Shown piece by piece: positions 1-12,313 of a stretch of DNA of 64,000 nucleotides. Position 1 is the stretch's first letter. The number at the start of each line of letters is the position of its first letter. The position numbers were made by a program, and so were the translations under genes. Origin of the DNA: Seison nebaliae. Taxonomy: Eukaryota; Rotifera; Pararotatoria; Seisonacea; Seisonidae. Under the pieces are notes generated by a model. The model was not told the origin of the DNA. It saw only the letters and a program-made list of their open reading frames with translations, and made no database searches. Where the stretch lies: assembly GCA_023231475.1 (NCBI GenBank), contig JALJEE010001228.1:57313-121312 (forward strand). The letters are read 5' to 3'.

Positions 1-1220
1 TTATCGATTGGAAATGGAAAGATGACGACGTCATTCTCAACATTTTACCGCTTCACCATGTTCATGGACTTGTTAATTGTCTCCTAACTCCATTGCATGT
101 TGGTGCGACCGTTTGTCTAGCGTCATTTCAACCGGAACGGACGTGGGCACGATTATTGACAACACATCAACAACCGTTTGTAACGATTTTTATGGCCATT
201 CCAACTATTTATAAGAAATTGATCGATTCACATTATAAGAGAATGGGAGGACAAAAAGAATCGTTGAAGAGAATCCATGAAATATGTCGAAATCGTATCC
301 GTTTGATGGTTTCCGGTTCGTCACCGTTACCTGATTCCATTTTTCATGAATGGCAAAGAATTAGTGGTCATCGAATATTGGAACGATATGGAATGACTGA
401 AATTGGAATGGCATTAGGCAATTCATATGAAGAGGAAATGAGAAGAAAACCAGGTCATGTTGGTTTAATGATGAATGGTGTCAACATTCGAATAAGATCA
501 ACGACCGAAAAGAACAAAGGTAAATTACTACTTGATCTTCGATATGGAGATGATTTCTCCAAATTGTCAAACAAGACGATCGTCGGTGAATTGTTAGTGA
601 AAACTCCGTCGATGTTCCAACAATATCTCAATCGACCTGAACAAACAAAAGATAGTTTAACAGATGATGGATATTTCATTACTGGTGATACGATCGCTTG
701 GAATCCTTATGAGAAGATGTTTTCCATGATCGGTCGGACATCAGTTGATGTGTTGAAATCGAAAGGATATAAATTATCAGCTTTAGATATCGAACGTGTA
801 TTACACAGTTCTCCATTATTAAATGATTGTGCTGTGGTCGGTGTCGACGATTTGACATTAGGACAAAAAATTTGTGCGATTTGTGTAACGAATGGTGGTC
901 TATCGGACGGTTCGTGGGAAGTGGCCAAATCCAACCATCATCTTGTGAAAAAATTAACGGAACATTGTAAAAGTCGATTGGCAGCATATTCGTTGCCGAA
1001 TGAATATATTTTTGTAAAGAATCTCCCCAGGAATACAATGGGGAAGATAAACAAGAAGGAACTCGTAGAAAAGTATTATCCATCTACCAAACCAACAGAT
1101 AATGAAACAAAATATATTAGTACCAATTATTTCATCGGATCAGATTTCGTCAATGAATGTTTACCAAGTAAATCTCCATTGATTAATCATGGTATCTCCA
1201 TCTTTAACAATCGACGTTAA
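1..1220 (+). CDS. ACSF3: ACSF3-like malonyl/acyl-CoA synthetase, C-terminal part (5' end outside window)
   Basis: An AMP-forming acyl-CoA synthetase of the ACSF3 type, a mitochondrial enzyme that activates malonate and related acids with ATP and CoA. The reading frame is open from base 3, so the 5' end lies before the window. Visible family motifs are LPLHHVHG at the left edge, the ATP-site core ERYGMTEIGMALG, the hinge-region GDT and GRTSVDVLKSKGYKLS, and the C-terminal NTMGKINK with the catalytic lysine. The order and wording match animal ACSF3 closely. The tail after KYYPS is about 35 residues longer than in vertebrate ACSF3 and is low in recognisable motifs. No intron is needed within the visible part. 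Family assignment is secure; the exact substrate is inferred from the family. Confidence 0.93.
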   Translation, partial: IDWKWKDDDVILNILPLHHVHGLVNCLLTPLHVGATVCLASFQPERTWARLLTTHQQPFVTIFMAIPTIYKKLIDSHYKRMGGQKESLKRIHEICRNRIRLMVSGSSPLPDSIFHEWQRISGHRILERYGMTEIGMALGNSYEEEMRRKPGHVGLMMNGVNIRIRSTTEKNKGKLLLDLRYGDDFSKLSNKTIVGELLVKTPSMFQQYLNRPEQTKDSLTDDGYFITGDTIAWNPYEKMFSMIGRTSVDVLKSKGYKLSALDIERVLHSSPLLNDCAVVGVDDLTLGQKICAICVTNGGLSDGSWEVAKSNHHLVKKLTEHCKSRLAAYSLPNEYIFVKNLPRNTMGKINKKELVEKYYPSTKPTDNETKYISTNYFIGSDFVNECLPSKSPLINHGISIFNNRR

Positions 1221-2304
1221 TCATCTTCTTTTCTATCGATTTCTCCAACAAGAAATATTCTCCTCCTTTTCTCTCTCTCATTTTAATCCAATTTTCAATT
1301 GAATATTATATTTCTAGTTTTCTTTTAATTGGAAATAAACTTGAATTGTCTCCAATCAAATTACTATTAACATATACAAGTTTGGAATAGTCATCTTAAA
1401 TATATCAATAAATTTCTCAAACTAATAAATAATAATTTCGAGACTAATTACAATATAGGTTATTTAAAGTTTCCATTCTACGATTGTATGACGGTCGTTC
1501 CTTCAATTCTTTTTAAAATTAACCGAGATATAGTTACAAGAAATTGTGTTCAAGAAACAGATTAATGTTCTCATTTTTTCATTAATATTCTAATTCTTAC
1601 AGCCGACAATCATTGCTCTTTTAAATATCCAGTAATATCCAGTCTATACATGTCATAAAAGGATCATTCTAAATGGATGCTTTTTGATGTTCTCAAAGTC
1701 TTCCTTATAATCGTTTCAAGTTTGATGTGCGTTTCAATCTGGAAACAAACACGAAAAGTCCTCGACAGGGACCATATTCATTTCTCGTTAATTTCATCGA
1801 GTAAAAATACCATATCATTACCATTAAATACCATAAAAAGTTAATTAATATTTTTTGACCTCCAACGATAATTATAACTAGAACATAATATATAATAATA
1901 TATAACATAATTCATTTAAATTATTTTAATATAATTTGTGTAAATCCTTTTAATGACTCTCGGGACTCTCGAGATTTTAATTTCATAAATTAATTATAAA
2001 AGTGACAGTTTCAAAACATATATTAATAATTAAATGTATCGTTCTAATATGTGCTAAAGTAAGTTCTTTTAATTATAATGGAATGAAACTGAAAAAAAGC
2101 ATCAAATAATTAGATTCTAATTGATTTACGATTTCTAGTGATAGAAAGACGAGTTTTAATATTTAATCGAAGAATAATGTCAATTTATGTCAAGATTCCA
2201 GTATGACTAAAATGTTTATGTTCAAATTTCCAACCTATTTATCTGGAGAAATATCATAATGTGTAATTGTAGTTTATTGACATATTTGTTTAAAATATGA
2301 ATGA
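1221..2304. other. intergenic, AT-rich
   Basis: This stretch lies between the ACSF3 stop and the seven-transmembrane gene. It is AT-rich, with an AATAAA-type hexamer near 1334 that could serve the ACSF3 transcript. I see no credible coding region, RNA gene or long repeat. Confidence 0.5.
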
Positions 2305-3462
2305 ATGAGAAGGTCAATACCTTCTAAAAATTCGTCTAACAAAAACGATATGGAAATGTATTATATTCAAATTATCGGTCAATTTAAATTTTCATCTCCC
2401 GATTTTATTTCATTAGAAATGACGAATTATTCTTTCACAATAGCATCAACCGACCGTCTTCTGATGAGAAATGGCGAATACATGTACTTGATAGGAACAT
2501 TGAAAATTAACATAATCGTTTTCAGTGTCGTCAGTATAATTCTTCTTCTTATTTCGTTCTATTATCATACAAAACGGTTTGTGGTCTATCGTAACCGATT
2601 ACATCAAATTCAATTCAACATAAAATCATGTGCTTCTCTAACATATATTCAATTGTTGATACTCTATCGAAATGCATTTTGTTTGTTAACTCTATCTGCA
2701 ATGATAGGAGTGCAAATAATCAACTTAAATAAATTAGATACAGAAGAACTTTGCACCTACTTCGTTTTTCAAATAACTATTGGGAATGTTTCATTTTTCA
2801 TAGCACAAATCATGATCAATTTCACAATTCTGGAAATATATAAAATTTTAAAAGACAATAAATCTTCTTTGTATTCCAACGATAATTATGAATGTTCGAT
2901 GGTTATTAAGATTATTAGAATATTTAGAGCACGAGACGCTACAACTTTTGAGAAGGTTGTCGGTAAATTTTCCATCGAAATGACGCTACTCACCTTAATC
3001 ATTACGCTCTTTACTCTAGACGTATTTCAGCGTGGAACATATTTGTGTAATAAAACCGTACCAAACTTTTCACATGCGGAAGATTATTTTAACTCAATAA
3101 AATTATTTGTTGTCACCGCCGTTTTTTGTATCGTCTTGGCCACCATCATTGCCTTATTCGATATTTATGAGAATTCACAATTAAAATTACGATTTTTTTG
3201 GATCTATCAACAATTATATGCATTCCGTTTTTCTCAAATGCTTTTCTCAACAATCTCGAATCTCATTGAAGCACCGTTATTTTTTTTAATTTGGAAATTA
3301 AGAGTGAAACCTACAACTTCTGACTCCATAGTAATTCATTCGTTTTTTGTCTTAACAGCAATTGCAAAGGGAACATCTTTCATATGCGAAACGATCTTTT
3401 TTCAAATCATCTCAAAACGACTGAGGAAAATGGCAATTCAAAATCGACAATTCTCCAATTAA
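2305..3462 (+). CDS. intronless seven-transmembrane protein, chemoreceptor-like, unidentified
   Basis: A 385-residue single-exon reading frame starting at an ATG that follows an in-frame stop. Hydrophobic segments at roughly residues 65-86, 113-139, 152-175, 222-243, 263-287, 310-331 and 343-370 make seven likely membrane passes. There is no signal peptide and the loops are short. Length, segment number and lack of introns resemble arthropod gustatory-type receptors. However, I do not see the TYxxxxxQF motif usual in the last helix of that family, and no GPCR DRY motif is clear. It is best called a seven-helix membrane protein of unknown ligand. It sits alone between ACSF3 and a repeat-rich stretch, so the neighbourhood gives no clue. 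Confidence 0.55.
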   Translation: MRRSIPSKNSSNKNDMEMYYIQIIGQFKFSSPDFISLEMTNYSFTIASTDRLLMRNGEYMYLIGTLKINIIVFSVVSIILLLISFYYHTKRFVVYRNRLHQIQFNIKSCASLTYIQLLILYRNAFCLLTLSAMIGVQIINLNKLDTEELCTYFVFQITIGNVSFFIAQIMINFTILEIYKILKDNKSSLYSNDNYECSMVIKIIRIFRARDATTFEKVVGKFSIEMTLLTLIITLFTLDVFQRGTYLCNKTVPNFSHAEDYFNSIKLFVVTAVFCIVLATIIALFDIYENSQLKLRFFWIYQQLYAFRFSQMLFSTISNLIEAPLFFLIWKLRVKPTTSDSIVIHSFFVLTAIAKGTSFICETIFFQIISKRLRKMAIQNRQFSN

Positions 3463-3810
3463 AATTGAGAAACAGAAAATTTCATGCTTTTATAACATCA
3501 TCTCAATTTGTTGCAATTTCCATTTTTCATTGGAAGTACTATTCATAAATCATTTTTATTATATTCTCTATTTAAACTTTTTAAATGAAACTATAACTTC
3601 TATTCAACAGGTGAAAGTTTACTCTATCTTAATTGCCAATCCTTATTCTTAATTCGACACAAATTACGTGATAGGATACTCACACGGGAAGTCTAAAAAT
3701 TAGTCCGCCAACTGCGTACATAATGGTTTTTTGATTTTCAGCACTCTCACATCATCCTTCCTAATATGTTCTATTCCGTTCAATTCATTCATGTTAAATT
3801 TCAGAATCAA

Positions 3811-4400
3811 GGAGCGGAACTCACTTTATAACTCTATAAGTTTTATGATAGGCTCAACCTCTTTTTCTGAGGATTTTATTTTAGGAGCGGAATTCATACT
3901 GTGAAAAACGCTCATTTAGCTCAAAATATATATTTGTGTAAAAAGCGCTCGTGGTGTAAATTAAAAGGGAAATGGATGATTCAGTCAATAGCTACAACGT
4001 TTATCTTTTATACCCAGGCAATTCACCCAAGATGTTTTTCATGGAATTCGTCGAAATTCCTCCAGCTAATTGGACTCAATTTTTGAATATTTTCAGGAAT
4101 ACTATATAGAGAATGCGAGATATTCTCTGCAATTATGGAACAACGATCAATGCACACTCAAGAGGACATCCCAAGAACCACCAATCTTTTGGAAGGAAAT
4201 AATAACGGGTTAAAAATTTTAATACCTCACCACCATCCGACTTGTGCCATGCTTGAAAATTATTCTTAAAAGTGCTTTCAACATGAAACGCTCGGAAATA
4301 GAAAAAATAGGGTGAGTTCTGCTCCGAACATAGAGTAAGTTCCGCTCCGAAAATAGAAAAAGGGGTGAACTGAAACGATGGTGAGTTCCACTTCGTAACC
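3811..4400. repeat. short GAGCGGAACTCAC-type motif, several copies in both orientations
   Basis: The phrase GAGCGGAACTCAC or a near copy occurs at 3811 and 3884 on the plus strand. It recurs three times in the reverse sense within about 4316-4400, there spaced roughly 25-50 bases. The reverse cluster lies inside the broken Tc1-like frame, so it probably expanded after the transposon arrived. Function unknown. Confidence 0.5.
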
Positions 4401-4520
4401 CTAAACTGCTTTTCATCCGAGAAGATTACATGATTCAATTTCGGTGTATTCTTAAGAAAGCCTCTATTCGGACCCGCTCTGCTTTGTGAGATTGAGAAAG
4501 ATAGGGCTTATACTTAACCT
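4133..4520 (-). pseudogene. decayed Tc1-like transposase fragment
   Basis: On the minus strand the translation contains NHVIFSDEKQFRV, the stretch around the first catalytic aspartate of Tc1-like transposases (typically VIFSDE). Upstream reading needs a frame change and downstream reading runs into tandem copies of a short repeat encoding GAELTLCSEQNSP, so the gene is broken. The second and third catalytic residues are not found. Tc1-type origin rests on this one motif and on a second, better Tc1-like copy at 60.8 kb in the same window. Confidence 0.55.
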
Positions 4521-5349
4521 TCTTTGCTTTGAAATTCGACCATTTTTCTGCCCACTGTTGTCTTGCTATAGCGCACTTTTCCTTCTTTCTTCAATTGATT
4601 TCAACGGAAATTCCTTCATAAATGACCTTAATCGTCTTGTGCCACGCTTTCTATCTGATCACCATTATTTTGGACATCTCCTCTTTTACAGCCATTCCCA
4701 ATTATCGGTCTAAGAAGTTTCTGTCGGTGCGCAACCTCTCTAATAGAATTACCTTCCTGATAAAGATTTAATATAACTTCTTACCTTTCTTAAAAAAGCT
4801 TGATCACGAGCAATTTTAAATAATTAATTTTTTTAATTCAAAATATTTTGAAAAAGTTTACAAAGTAAACGTTAGTGTCCGAACATTCATGAGAGAACAA
4901 TTATTAGCTTTGGATGAATACCTGTAAATTTTCATGTGCGAACATCTATGATACTCTCTGTAACTCAACAATATAACCAGAGCCCAACTCTATAATACTG
5001 ACAGTTAAGTTTGACACACGTGAAAATAACATGTGTGGACAGCTATACTCCTAAATTTTTTGCTTAGCGCAGATATGGCGCCAGTTTCAAAATCTAAAGT
5101 AAAGGATAGTTTAATGTTGAAGATTTAGCAAATAACGACAGAAGAAGCAATTATTATGGTAGCAAATTTTGTATTTTATGGTAATATATTTTTATAATAT
5201 TGGTAACACGATTAGTCGTGCACAATACAACTCTATTTGCGTATTAACTGGATGGCTTAGGCTTCGTTGGAATCATTATTCCAGATAAACATATCTAATG
5301 AACTGCATAAACTGACAGACATATTACGTCTTAAATTTAAAAACCATTG

Positions 5350-5560
5350 AAAAACTAAGTCAAGAACTGTCCTAATTATGAGTTAATAACTATCCTTTGG
5401 AGAATTCTTATGTACGATTACTATCTTTCCGGTTCAATTTTCAGTCTGTTTTGAAGTTGAGAACTGTCCGAAAAATTATTAAAAAGTTGAGAACTGTCCG
5501 AACGAATAAAAAACTAAGTTGAGAACTGTCCTTTTTTTGGTTGAGAACTGTCTTCTACAA
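5350..5560 (+). repeat. clustered GTTGAGAACTGTCC repeats
   Basis: Near-identical copies begin at about 5456, 5486, 5518 and 5540, with a diverged copy AGTCAAGAACTGTCC near 5360. Spacing is about 22-32 bases for the last four. The intervening bases are AT-rich and differ. The array resembles eroded subterminal repeats of a DNA transposon, but no paired terminus is evident. Confidence 0.6.
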
Positions 5561-6358
5561 GATTTTTATATAGAGTTACGCTCTGTCCCCCAATCCTATG
5601 GAGAGATTGTAAAATTCTCTTCAGGATGACCTGATTATTTAAATAAAAAGTTAAACAAGATATTTTTTTTCGATCGGACTGAAGAATTGACAAGTTTATA
5701 GTTGAATAGCAGATTAAACGTGTTAAGTTTTAATGAAAATCCATCGCTAAAACCAAATCATCAAGGAACCTTCTGCTATTTGAGGTCAAATTTCCTGCCA
5801 GCTACATCATTTCTTTTAAAGAACGAGATACACCGAAGAATAAAAATATTACCGTTGAAATGTCCATTAGATAACTTCCGTCTATGTTTCAATAAAAACC
5901 AGTACTAAGAAATAAAAAGATTGGGGGACGTCATACAAACCACTCCACTAGATAAATATCGTTCAATTACCTATGTTTTATTAATTGAAAATTATAAGTA
6001 TTACTAAATTTTCAAACTACTAAATTGTTTAAGTTCACTTTTCCAATACCAAATTCCTTTTATTGTAATGTCATTGCCGAAATGAATAAAGAATTGTTCT
6101 GCAAGTTCAAAAAGAAATAATTGTCCTTCGCAATTTTTATCAGGAAATAGAAAAAAAGAAGAAACGAAATTTCATAACTTTTCTTTTCCTATTAACAATA
6201 GACTTTCGACAAACGGTAAAACAATGAGACGATGCATTATTATGTCGTCGGTTACTATGGAGACAAATCTATCATGCTAAATTCGATTACATCAATAATT
6301 GAAAAGACTAACTTTGACATTTTGTGCACAATTCGAGAATATCGTTATTTACAACACG

Positions 6359-9300
6359 ATGTTTACATCTCTCCAACAAAATCGCTACCATTCATCAGAT
6401 GATATAGCTAAGAAGAGTTTATTTGACGGCAATTCTTATCCTCGAACGAAGGCAGATGAGTTACAGGAGAAATTGAAGAAACTTGAAGTGCGATATGTTA
6501 ACGGGAGGAAACTTCATAAAATTGACACGAGCAAATTTGAAAAGTCGAAGAATCGGCAATCACAAAAGAACATTAAAAAATCAATCAAAAATCCAATAAG
6601 ATTACCTCCGGTGAATAAGACCAGTTAACATCCGAATAATTTTTTAAATTTTTTTTTCATCCAATAAAGATGTCACGTCGATTGCATTACCGAAAGATAG
6701 AACGCCACATAATTTATTGGAAGATGAACGTCGAATGCAAATGGATATTATTTCCGGGGTTCCACGAGAGTTCGATATTAATAACAAAATCAACGAAAAT
6801 TTCACTAAAAACAAATTGGTAAATGTTCCAAAAATCTCAAATTATGAGTATGAAGCACTCCAAAATCAATCGAAAAATATTTTGATGAGACTTGACGCTG
6901 CGAGAGAAGAACGCAGAGTCGATTTCTATCAGGATAAATTGAATGACGTTCTGAAAAGAGTAGACGATGTTAATTTTCTATTTGAATATAAATTGCTCTC
7001 ATTTACCTCATTTACCTCATTTACATTTAATTTAGGCACTTCATTATTATGAATCAGCTTCGATTGCAGCTCAATATATCAAACCAGAATCATGGACTGA
7101 AGAAGATACGAAGAAAGTCGATAAATCTAAGGAGGAAGAAAAGGATGACGATGAGACGACAGACAAGAAACCCAAACTAAGAAATTATATTAAACATGTC
7201 CCAACACTTGTTTCTTTTTCTTATCGACTTTAAATTTATCTTTATCAACAACTGAAGGAACAATTACAAGAAATTATTGGAAATAAAATCGAGAAACAGA
7301 AAGTTCTCATAAAACTTCTCTCTTTTCCTTCTTTATCTTCTTTTTCAGTATCAACAACAAATTTCCATATTTATCGTAGGATATTCGACTGCTTCTAAAG
7401 AACGAGAAGAATTACTTGACGAAATTAATGATGTTCATTTCATCTTCTCTATTTTGAAATATAACAACTAATGTCTTCAGTTCTTCAATAATAGTGCAAA
7501 GAATTTTTTGGCGGATCATAAATATGAAGATTTAAATTTCGATTTGGAGGAAGTTGATCAGGATGTTCATCTTTGTATAGATAATGCATTCCGACTTGCC
7601 AATCGACTTGGCGAGATTAATGATACGATTTTGAATCATGTGGCTAATTCGAATATCGGTGCTAGCAAACAAATGAATAAAGCGTTTCAACTCACATTTA
7701 TAAATAGAAATTTTAAATATTCTTTTTAGTCAACGGAAACGATTGGAACAAAAACAATTGGGTTTAGCCAAAGAAGAAATTTTATCGATGAATGATAAAA
7801 TTAAAAATTTAATGAAAGGTTTCTTTAAACATTCTATGAACATCACATGAATAATTCGATAGATATCGAGAGTAAAGATGATCAATTGCAGAAACTCTTC
7901 AACCAAGTTGAAATAAAGAACGCGGAAATTGAAAAACTTAAAATTGATATAGCGTCTAAAGTTTTAATTTATCTTAATATATTAGATAATAATTCATCTT
8001 TTATCTGCAGAAAAATTCAGCTAGAGCATCGAGACTTCGTGGAAGTTCCAAAGATAAATCTCCATCCCCAAATTCCAGAAATTTCACGAGGAGCAATTCC
8101 ATTCATCCGAATAATATCAGTTCAACTTTGAAGGAACAGATCCGACCACTTTTATCAAATGAAGAAGATCTTGAGAAATTTGATGTTTATTCATTTTCAA
8201 TCTTCTTCTTCTTCTATTTATGACTACGATTTAATAGAATGTGTTGAAAAATGTTGAAACTCAAATGGTAATCATTAACAGTTAGTGAAAGTGTTGAACA
8301 TTTTTGAAAATTGAAAAATAAAATTCAGATGTGAATTTAACGAGAAGTAATACGATGGTGGATATTGAAAAGAAAGTTAACTTTGTTTGTTTATTTTTTT
8401 CCCTAAAATCTCTTTATTTAGCCGAAGAAGAAAAAGAAGAAGAAAAGTAAAGTTGATAATTTAATTTATGTTCAATTTCTTTTCATCTATTCCATTTCTT
8501 TCAACAACACAAACATTTTAGTCGAGAAAAAGAAAAGTTAAATTTTTATATTTGAAAATTTTTCACTTTAATTGTTTCTAAATTAGAGTTCTATTAAGTT
8601 TGAAACAGGTTTAATTTGAATTGTGAAGAAAAGTTCTTAATTTATATTCAGCTGCTGCGAAAAGTGACACGGAAGAAATTTTGTTGAAAAACGAAAACAA
8701 AGACGATGATGATTTGCTAGCAAAATTGCAGAAAGTTCAGAAATTGGGTGGTACTTCCACTTTGGACGATGGGAATGATGGTCAACCGATTGATTGGGAT
8801 AAAATTTTAACAGCTCAGTCTCATATTTCCATCGATCAATTACCAGAAATAAACGACGAGACGTTTTGGATGCACAAAGTGACAAAGAGTAATGTCGTTT
8901 TAAAATATGCGAATATTCGATTAATTGTTATGATTTTTCGAATAAAATTATGCTAAAAATAATTTTGATTAGGCGATAGGACTCCAAAATAAATTGACTT
9001 ATCAAACTGAACAGTTACAGGAGAAGAATCAACAGAAGATGATTCGAATTAAAGAACAATTTCTTGAACATCGATCCAAATGGGATGTTGTTAGATGATT
9101 TTTCTTTTAAATTCTATTTCGGTTATTCGTTTGCAGGACAAGAATAAAACTGTTAATTCGAATAATCCAAAATGGGAAACAGAACGTGAAACTTTGATGG
9201 AATTGACAGTGACTGCGGAGAATGTCCAAAAAGAGACGGAAGAAGAAGCAGTAGATGCATTTAATCGAATAGAAAACTTGATAAAAGTACAAGAGGAAAT

Positions 9301-11499
9301 GGTTTTTATTAATAAAACTTTCGAAAAATATAATTATAATTGAAATTAGGACGAAGAAGATTTGAAGCAATTAGAATTAGCAAGACAAAGATCGAATTCC
9401 TTAGCCACCTACAAAGCGAAAGTTGGTCATTCTATAAATGTCGATCAATTAGTCAATGGGGAATTATATGGAGCTAACGAAGAAATAAATGAGTTGAATG
9501 ATAATGACAAGAAAGTTAGAATTATTTCACATAATTTATTATTTCCAATTTAAATCTTTCTAATATTTCCCTAATTTATTATTATCGATCAATTATATCA
9601 TCAAAATCATGTTAAGTTACAAGACGCAGCATCGGAAATTGTGTTTCATGAAGAAATACGACAAAAAGTATTAGAAGAACGTCGATCATTATTGGTAACG
9701 ATGAAGAACGAATTGGCAATGAAGAAACAAAGAATTCTTTCGTTAAGGAATCTAAAACAAAGTTCTTTCTCTCATCTGATGATTCGGTGTTGAATTTAGC
9801 TTATTTCCTTTTTTTAGAAAATTCCTCAAAACTTATCGATAAAAGACCAGTAACTGGAATTCCGATGAACAGACGTATGCAAATATCCATTCATCCATAC
9901 GAAGAAGTAACGTCGAGTATGTTAAGTTCGAGACAAGGAAATCGAACTGCCGCTATTCCACCAGTAGAAACAATAACGTTCTCTTTTTTTTTTCATTGAC
10001 ATTTCTGATAATTTTGGGGCAATTTAAAGAGAAATTAAAAATCAGGACGAATTATGGAAAGAAGCAGCAAATACATTTGCTAACATTTATCGTAGTTTCG
10101 CACGAAAAATAATTTCACACTTACTTGAGATCACAACGGAGGAACAATTCGTTCAATTAGAAAGTTATTTTTCATATTTTTTTCGGAACTCTTTCAAAAT
10201 TTCCGTTAACTTTTTAGGATTTCAAGAAGATGATATTTACTTTCAGACAAATACTAATGTGGAAGAAGTAGATGAGCTAATAAATAATGATATGGATAAA
10301 AGTGAAGAATTATTAAGAATCATTTCTCAACTTATCGAGAATCATGGACCAAAAAAACATGAACCGAATATGCACATGGTGAATGAAATCGAAAGATTAA
10401 ATGATCGGAATCAATCACAAATGAACGTCATTGAAATTCTAACGAGACAATTGAAATTACAAACAAATAAAAGTTTCTATTCAACATTACGCTTCCAATT
10501 ACCAGTTGTACGAGATTTGTACGAATATAAGCGATCGCCATTTACTTTAACGAAATCTAATTCGGAATTAGCTATTTGTGACGCCATTCGAAATGATGCT
10601 TCTGATGATTTCTACTCATTATTCGTCAATAATCATATGATGCCATTGCAAAGAAGTCCAACATTCGCTAATTTGTATGTGCACAATCTTCATACAAATA
10701 CTTCAGATAACCTCCAATATAAAAGTGACGAATTAGAAGGACAAATCGAATCACTTTCCTCTTTTAACACCGCTGGTAGTAGTCCATTCAATTATTTGAA
10801 CAATTCGTTAAAATTAGACAAATTATTCCAATCATCGCCACATCGACCACTGCAAAATATGGAAATTTTCACTTTCGCTTCATTTACTTATTTCACACGA
10901 TCTGACGTCCGTCGAAATAATTTACAATTACAAAGAATTGTCGATTTCTTAGAGAAGAATGAAATTAATAAATCGACGAAAAATCATCTTAACAAACTCA
11001 CTTTACAACTGCAGGTTAAAAATTCACTTTAAAAATAATTAAAAACTATCTAAAAAATTTACATTTTCAGTCTATTTGGGAGACGAGTGAAGAATATTTA
11101 AAGTTGATTAAAAAACAATTTATTCTTTTGGTTAAAAAAAATGTATTGAAACTTCGATCTTTACCAATCATACCAGGTAAATTTTCACTCCAAAAATTTG
11201 AAGGAAAATAATTAAAAATTTCAAATAATCCTTCGATTTTTCCAGAAAAAGAAGATGAAAAAGATGAATTAAATGGGAAAGAAGAGAAAAAATTGAAAAT
11301 AATTTTACTTAAAGTTAAATCTTTAATTTAAAATATTAAACTTTTCAATTTTTCAATTTAGTTGATGAATCAGAAGAGTTATCAGATGCAAATGGTTCGT
11401 GAAGAACGAAGATTAATCGCACAACAAATTACGAATGAATTAGGCGAATTAGAACAAAGATATCATTGCGTTCTCATTCGTCCTTGTATCAATTATTAG
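6359..11499 (+). CDS. many-exon coiled-coil protein, unidentified
   Basis: A long gene with roughly 17 or more short exons separated by small introns. The start is ATG at 6359; exon 1 ends near 6623, exon 2 is about 6670-6968 and exon 3 begins at 7036. Joining by GT-AG and phase gives a continuous charged, helical protein. Typical pieces are KADELQEKLKKLEVRY, LHYYESASIAAQYIKPESW, RKRLEQKQLGLAKEEIL, VEIKNAEIEKLKID, LTVTAENVQKETEEEA and a C-terminal VREERRLIAQQ. A Ser/Asn-rich stretch lies around 10480-10860, and a lysine-rich exon (KPKKKKKKK-like) near 8420. No catalytic motif, signal peptide or membrane segment is visible. Heptad-rich, Glu/Lys-rich composition supports a structural coiled-coil role, but I cannot name the family. 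Individual exon joins in the middle are approximate. Confidence 0.6.
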
Positions 11500-11622
11500 A
11501 GAGTATCTGACGGTTTTTTTGAGAATAAATTTTGAATTGATCAAATTAATGAAAGAGAATTCGAAGAAGAAATTTAAGATATTATTCATTTAAATCCAAT
11601 AAAAACTGATTCAAAAATAATT

Positions 11623-12313
11623 TTAGTTCTTGTATCCACATGTCTTCCTTCGTCCTCGAGCACGTTCGAATTTTCGTCCCTTTGATCGAACAAACGGTTT
11701 CGTATCGGAATTCTTTGCACCTGGTGCACGTCCGAAATGACGACATGCTTCTCTCGCTGTTCGTTTGCCTCGTACCAATAATGTATTGGCACCAGTTGGA
11801 CTTTTCAATGCCAATTGATCGAAAGTTAAAATTTCGCCACCAGATTTCTGAATTCGTTCACGGGCACGTTCCGATACTCCTAGTGCACAAATTTTCATTC
11901 CGGGAACGGTCAATTGACGTTCATCATTTGTCACTTTTCCTACGATGACGATGGTTTTTTGTTTCTTGCAATCAGCTGAACTCATCGCTCGATCATAAAC
12001 TCGTGTCAATTGTGAAGTGGAAATTGGAGGACGATTCATTCGACTCATATAAAGACGTTTGAGAATGATTTTATTGAATTTCTTTCCAGTTCTTCTTGCT
12101 AGAAATTTGTACAACTATTTAAAATTAGAAGAAATTGAAATTGAAAAATTTTCTATAACTTTCACCAATAATCGATGATAAACATCTGGACTTCTGGTGG
12201 AATTCCGACGAACTTTTCGCTCATTCTTATGACAAATGTCAATGCCCTACAGATGTGAAATAAATGGAAAAGATATGTAAGACGTTGCCGTTTTTCTAAA
12301 AGATACAAACCAT
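11623..12313 (-). CDS. RPL18: 60S ribosomal protein L18 (eL18)
   Basis: Cytosolic large-subunit ribosomal protein eL18. Three coding exons on the minus strand: 12311-12313 (the ATG alone), 12160-12246 and 11623-12114, with introns of 64 and 45 nt. They join to 193 residues beginning M-GIDI and ending [13 protein letters not shown] followed by GYKN, the usual end of eL18 in animals. Key phrases are [38 protein letters not shown] and HFGRAPG. An intron directly after the initiator ATG is common in ribosomal protein genes. The length agrees with the usual 188 or so residues. The gene is transcribed away from PCMT1, with about 300 bases between the two start codons. Confidence 0.97.

Larger units (their letters stand above)
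3463..6358. other. gene-poor repeat-bearing interval
   Basis: Almost 2.9 kb without a convincing host gene. It carries a decayed Tc1-like transposase remnant (about 4133-4520), copies in both orientations of a short GAGCGGAACTCAC-like motif (3811, 3884, 4316-4400), and a cluster of GTTGAGAACTGTCC-like copies (5360-5552). Phrases such as AGTGTCCGAAC near 4874 recall the flank of the Tc1-like element at 61.4 kb. The short open frames here have no recognisable content. Confidence 0.55.
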
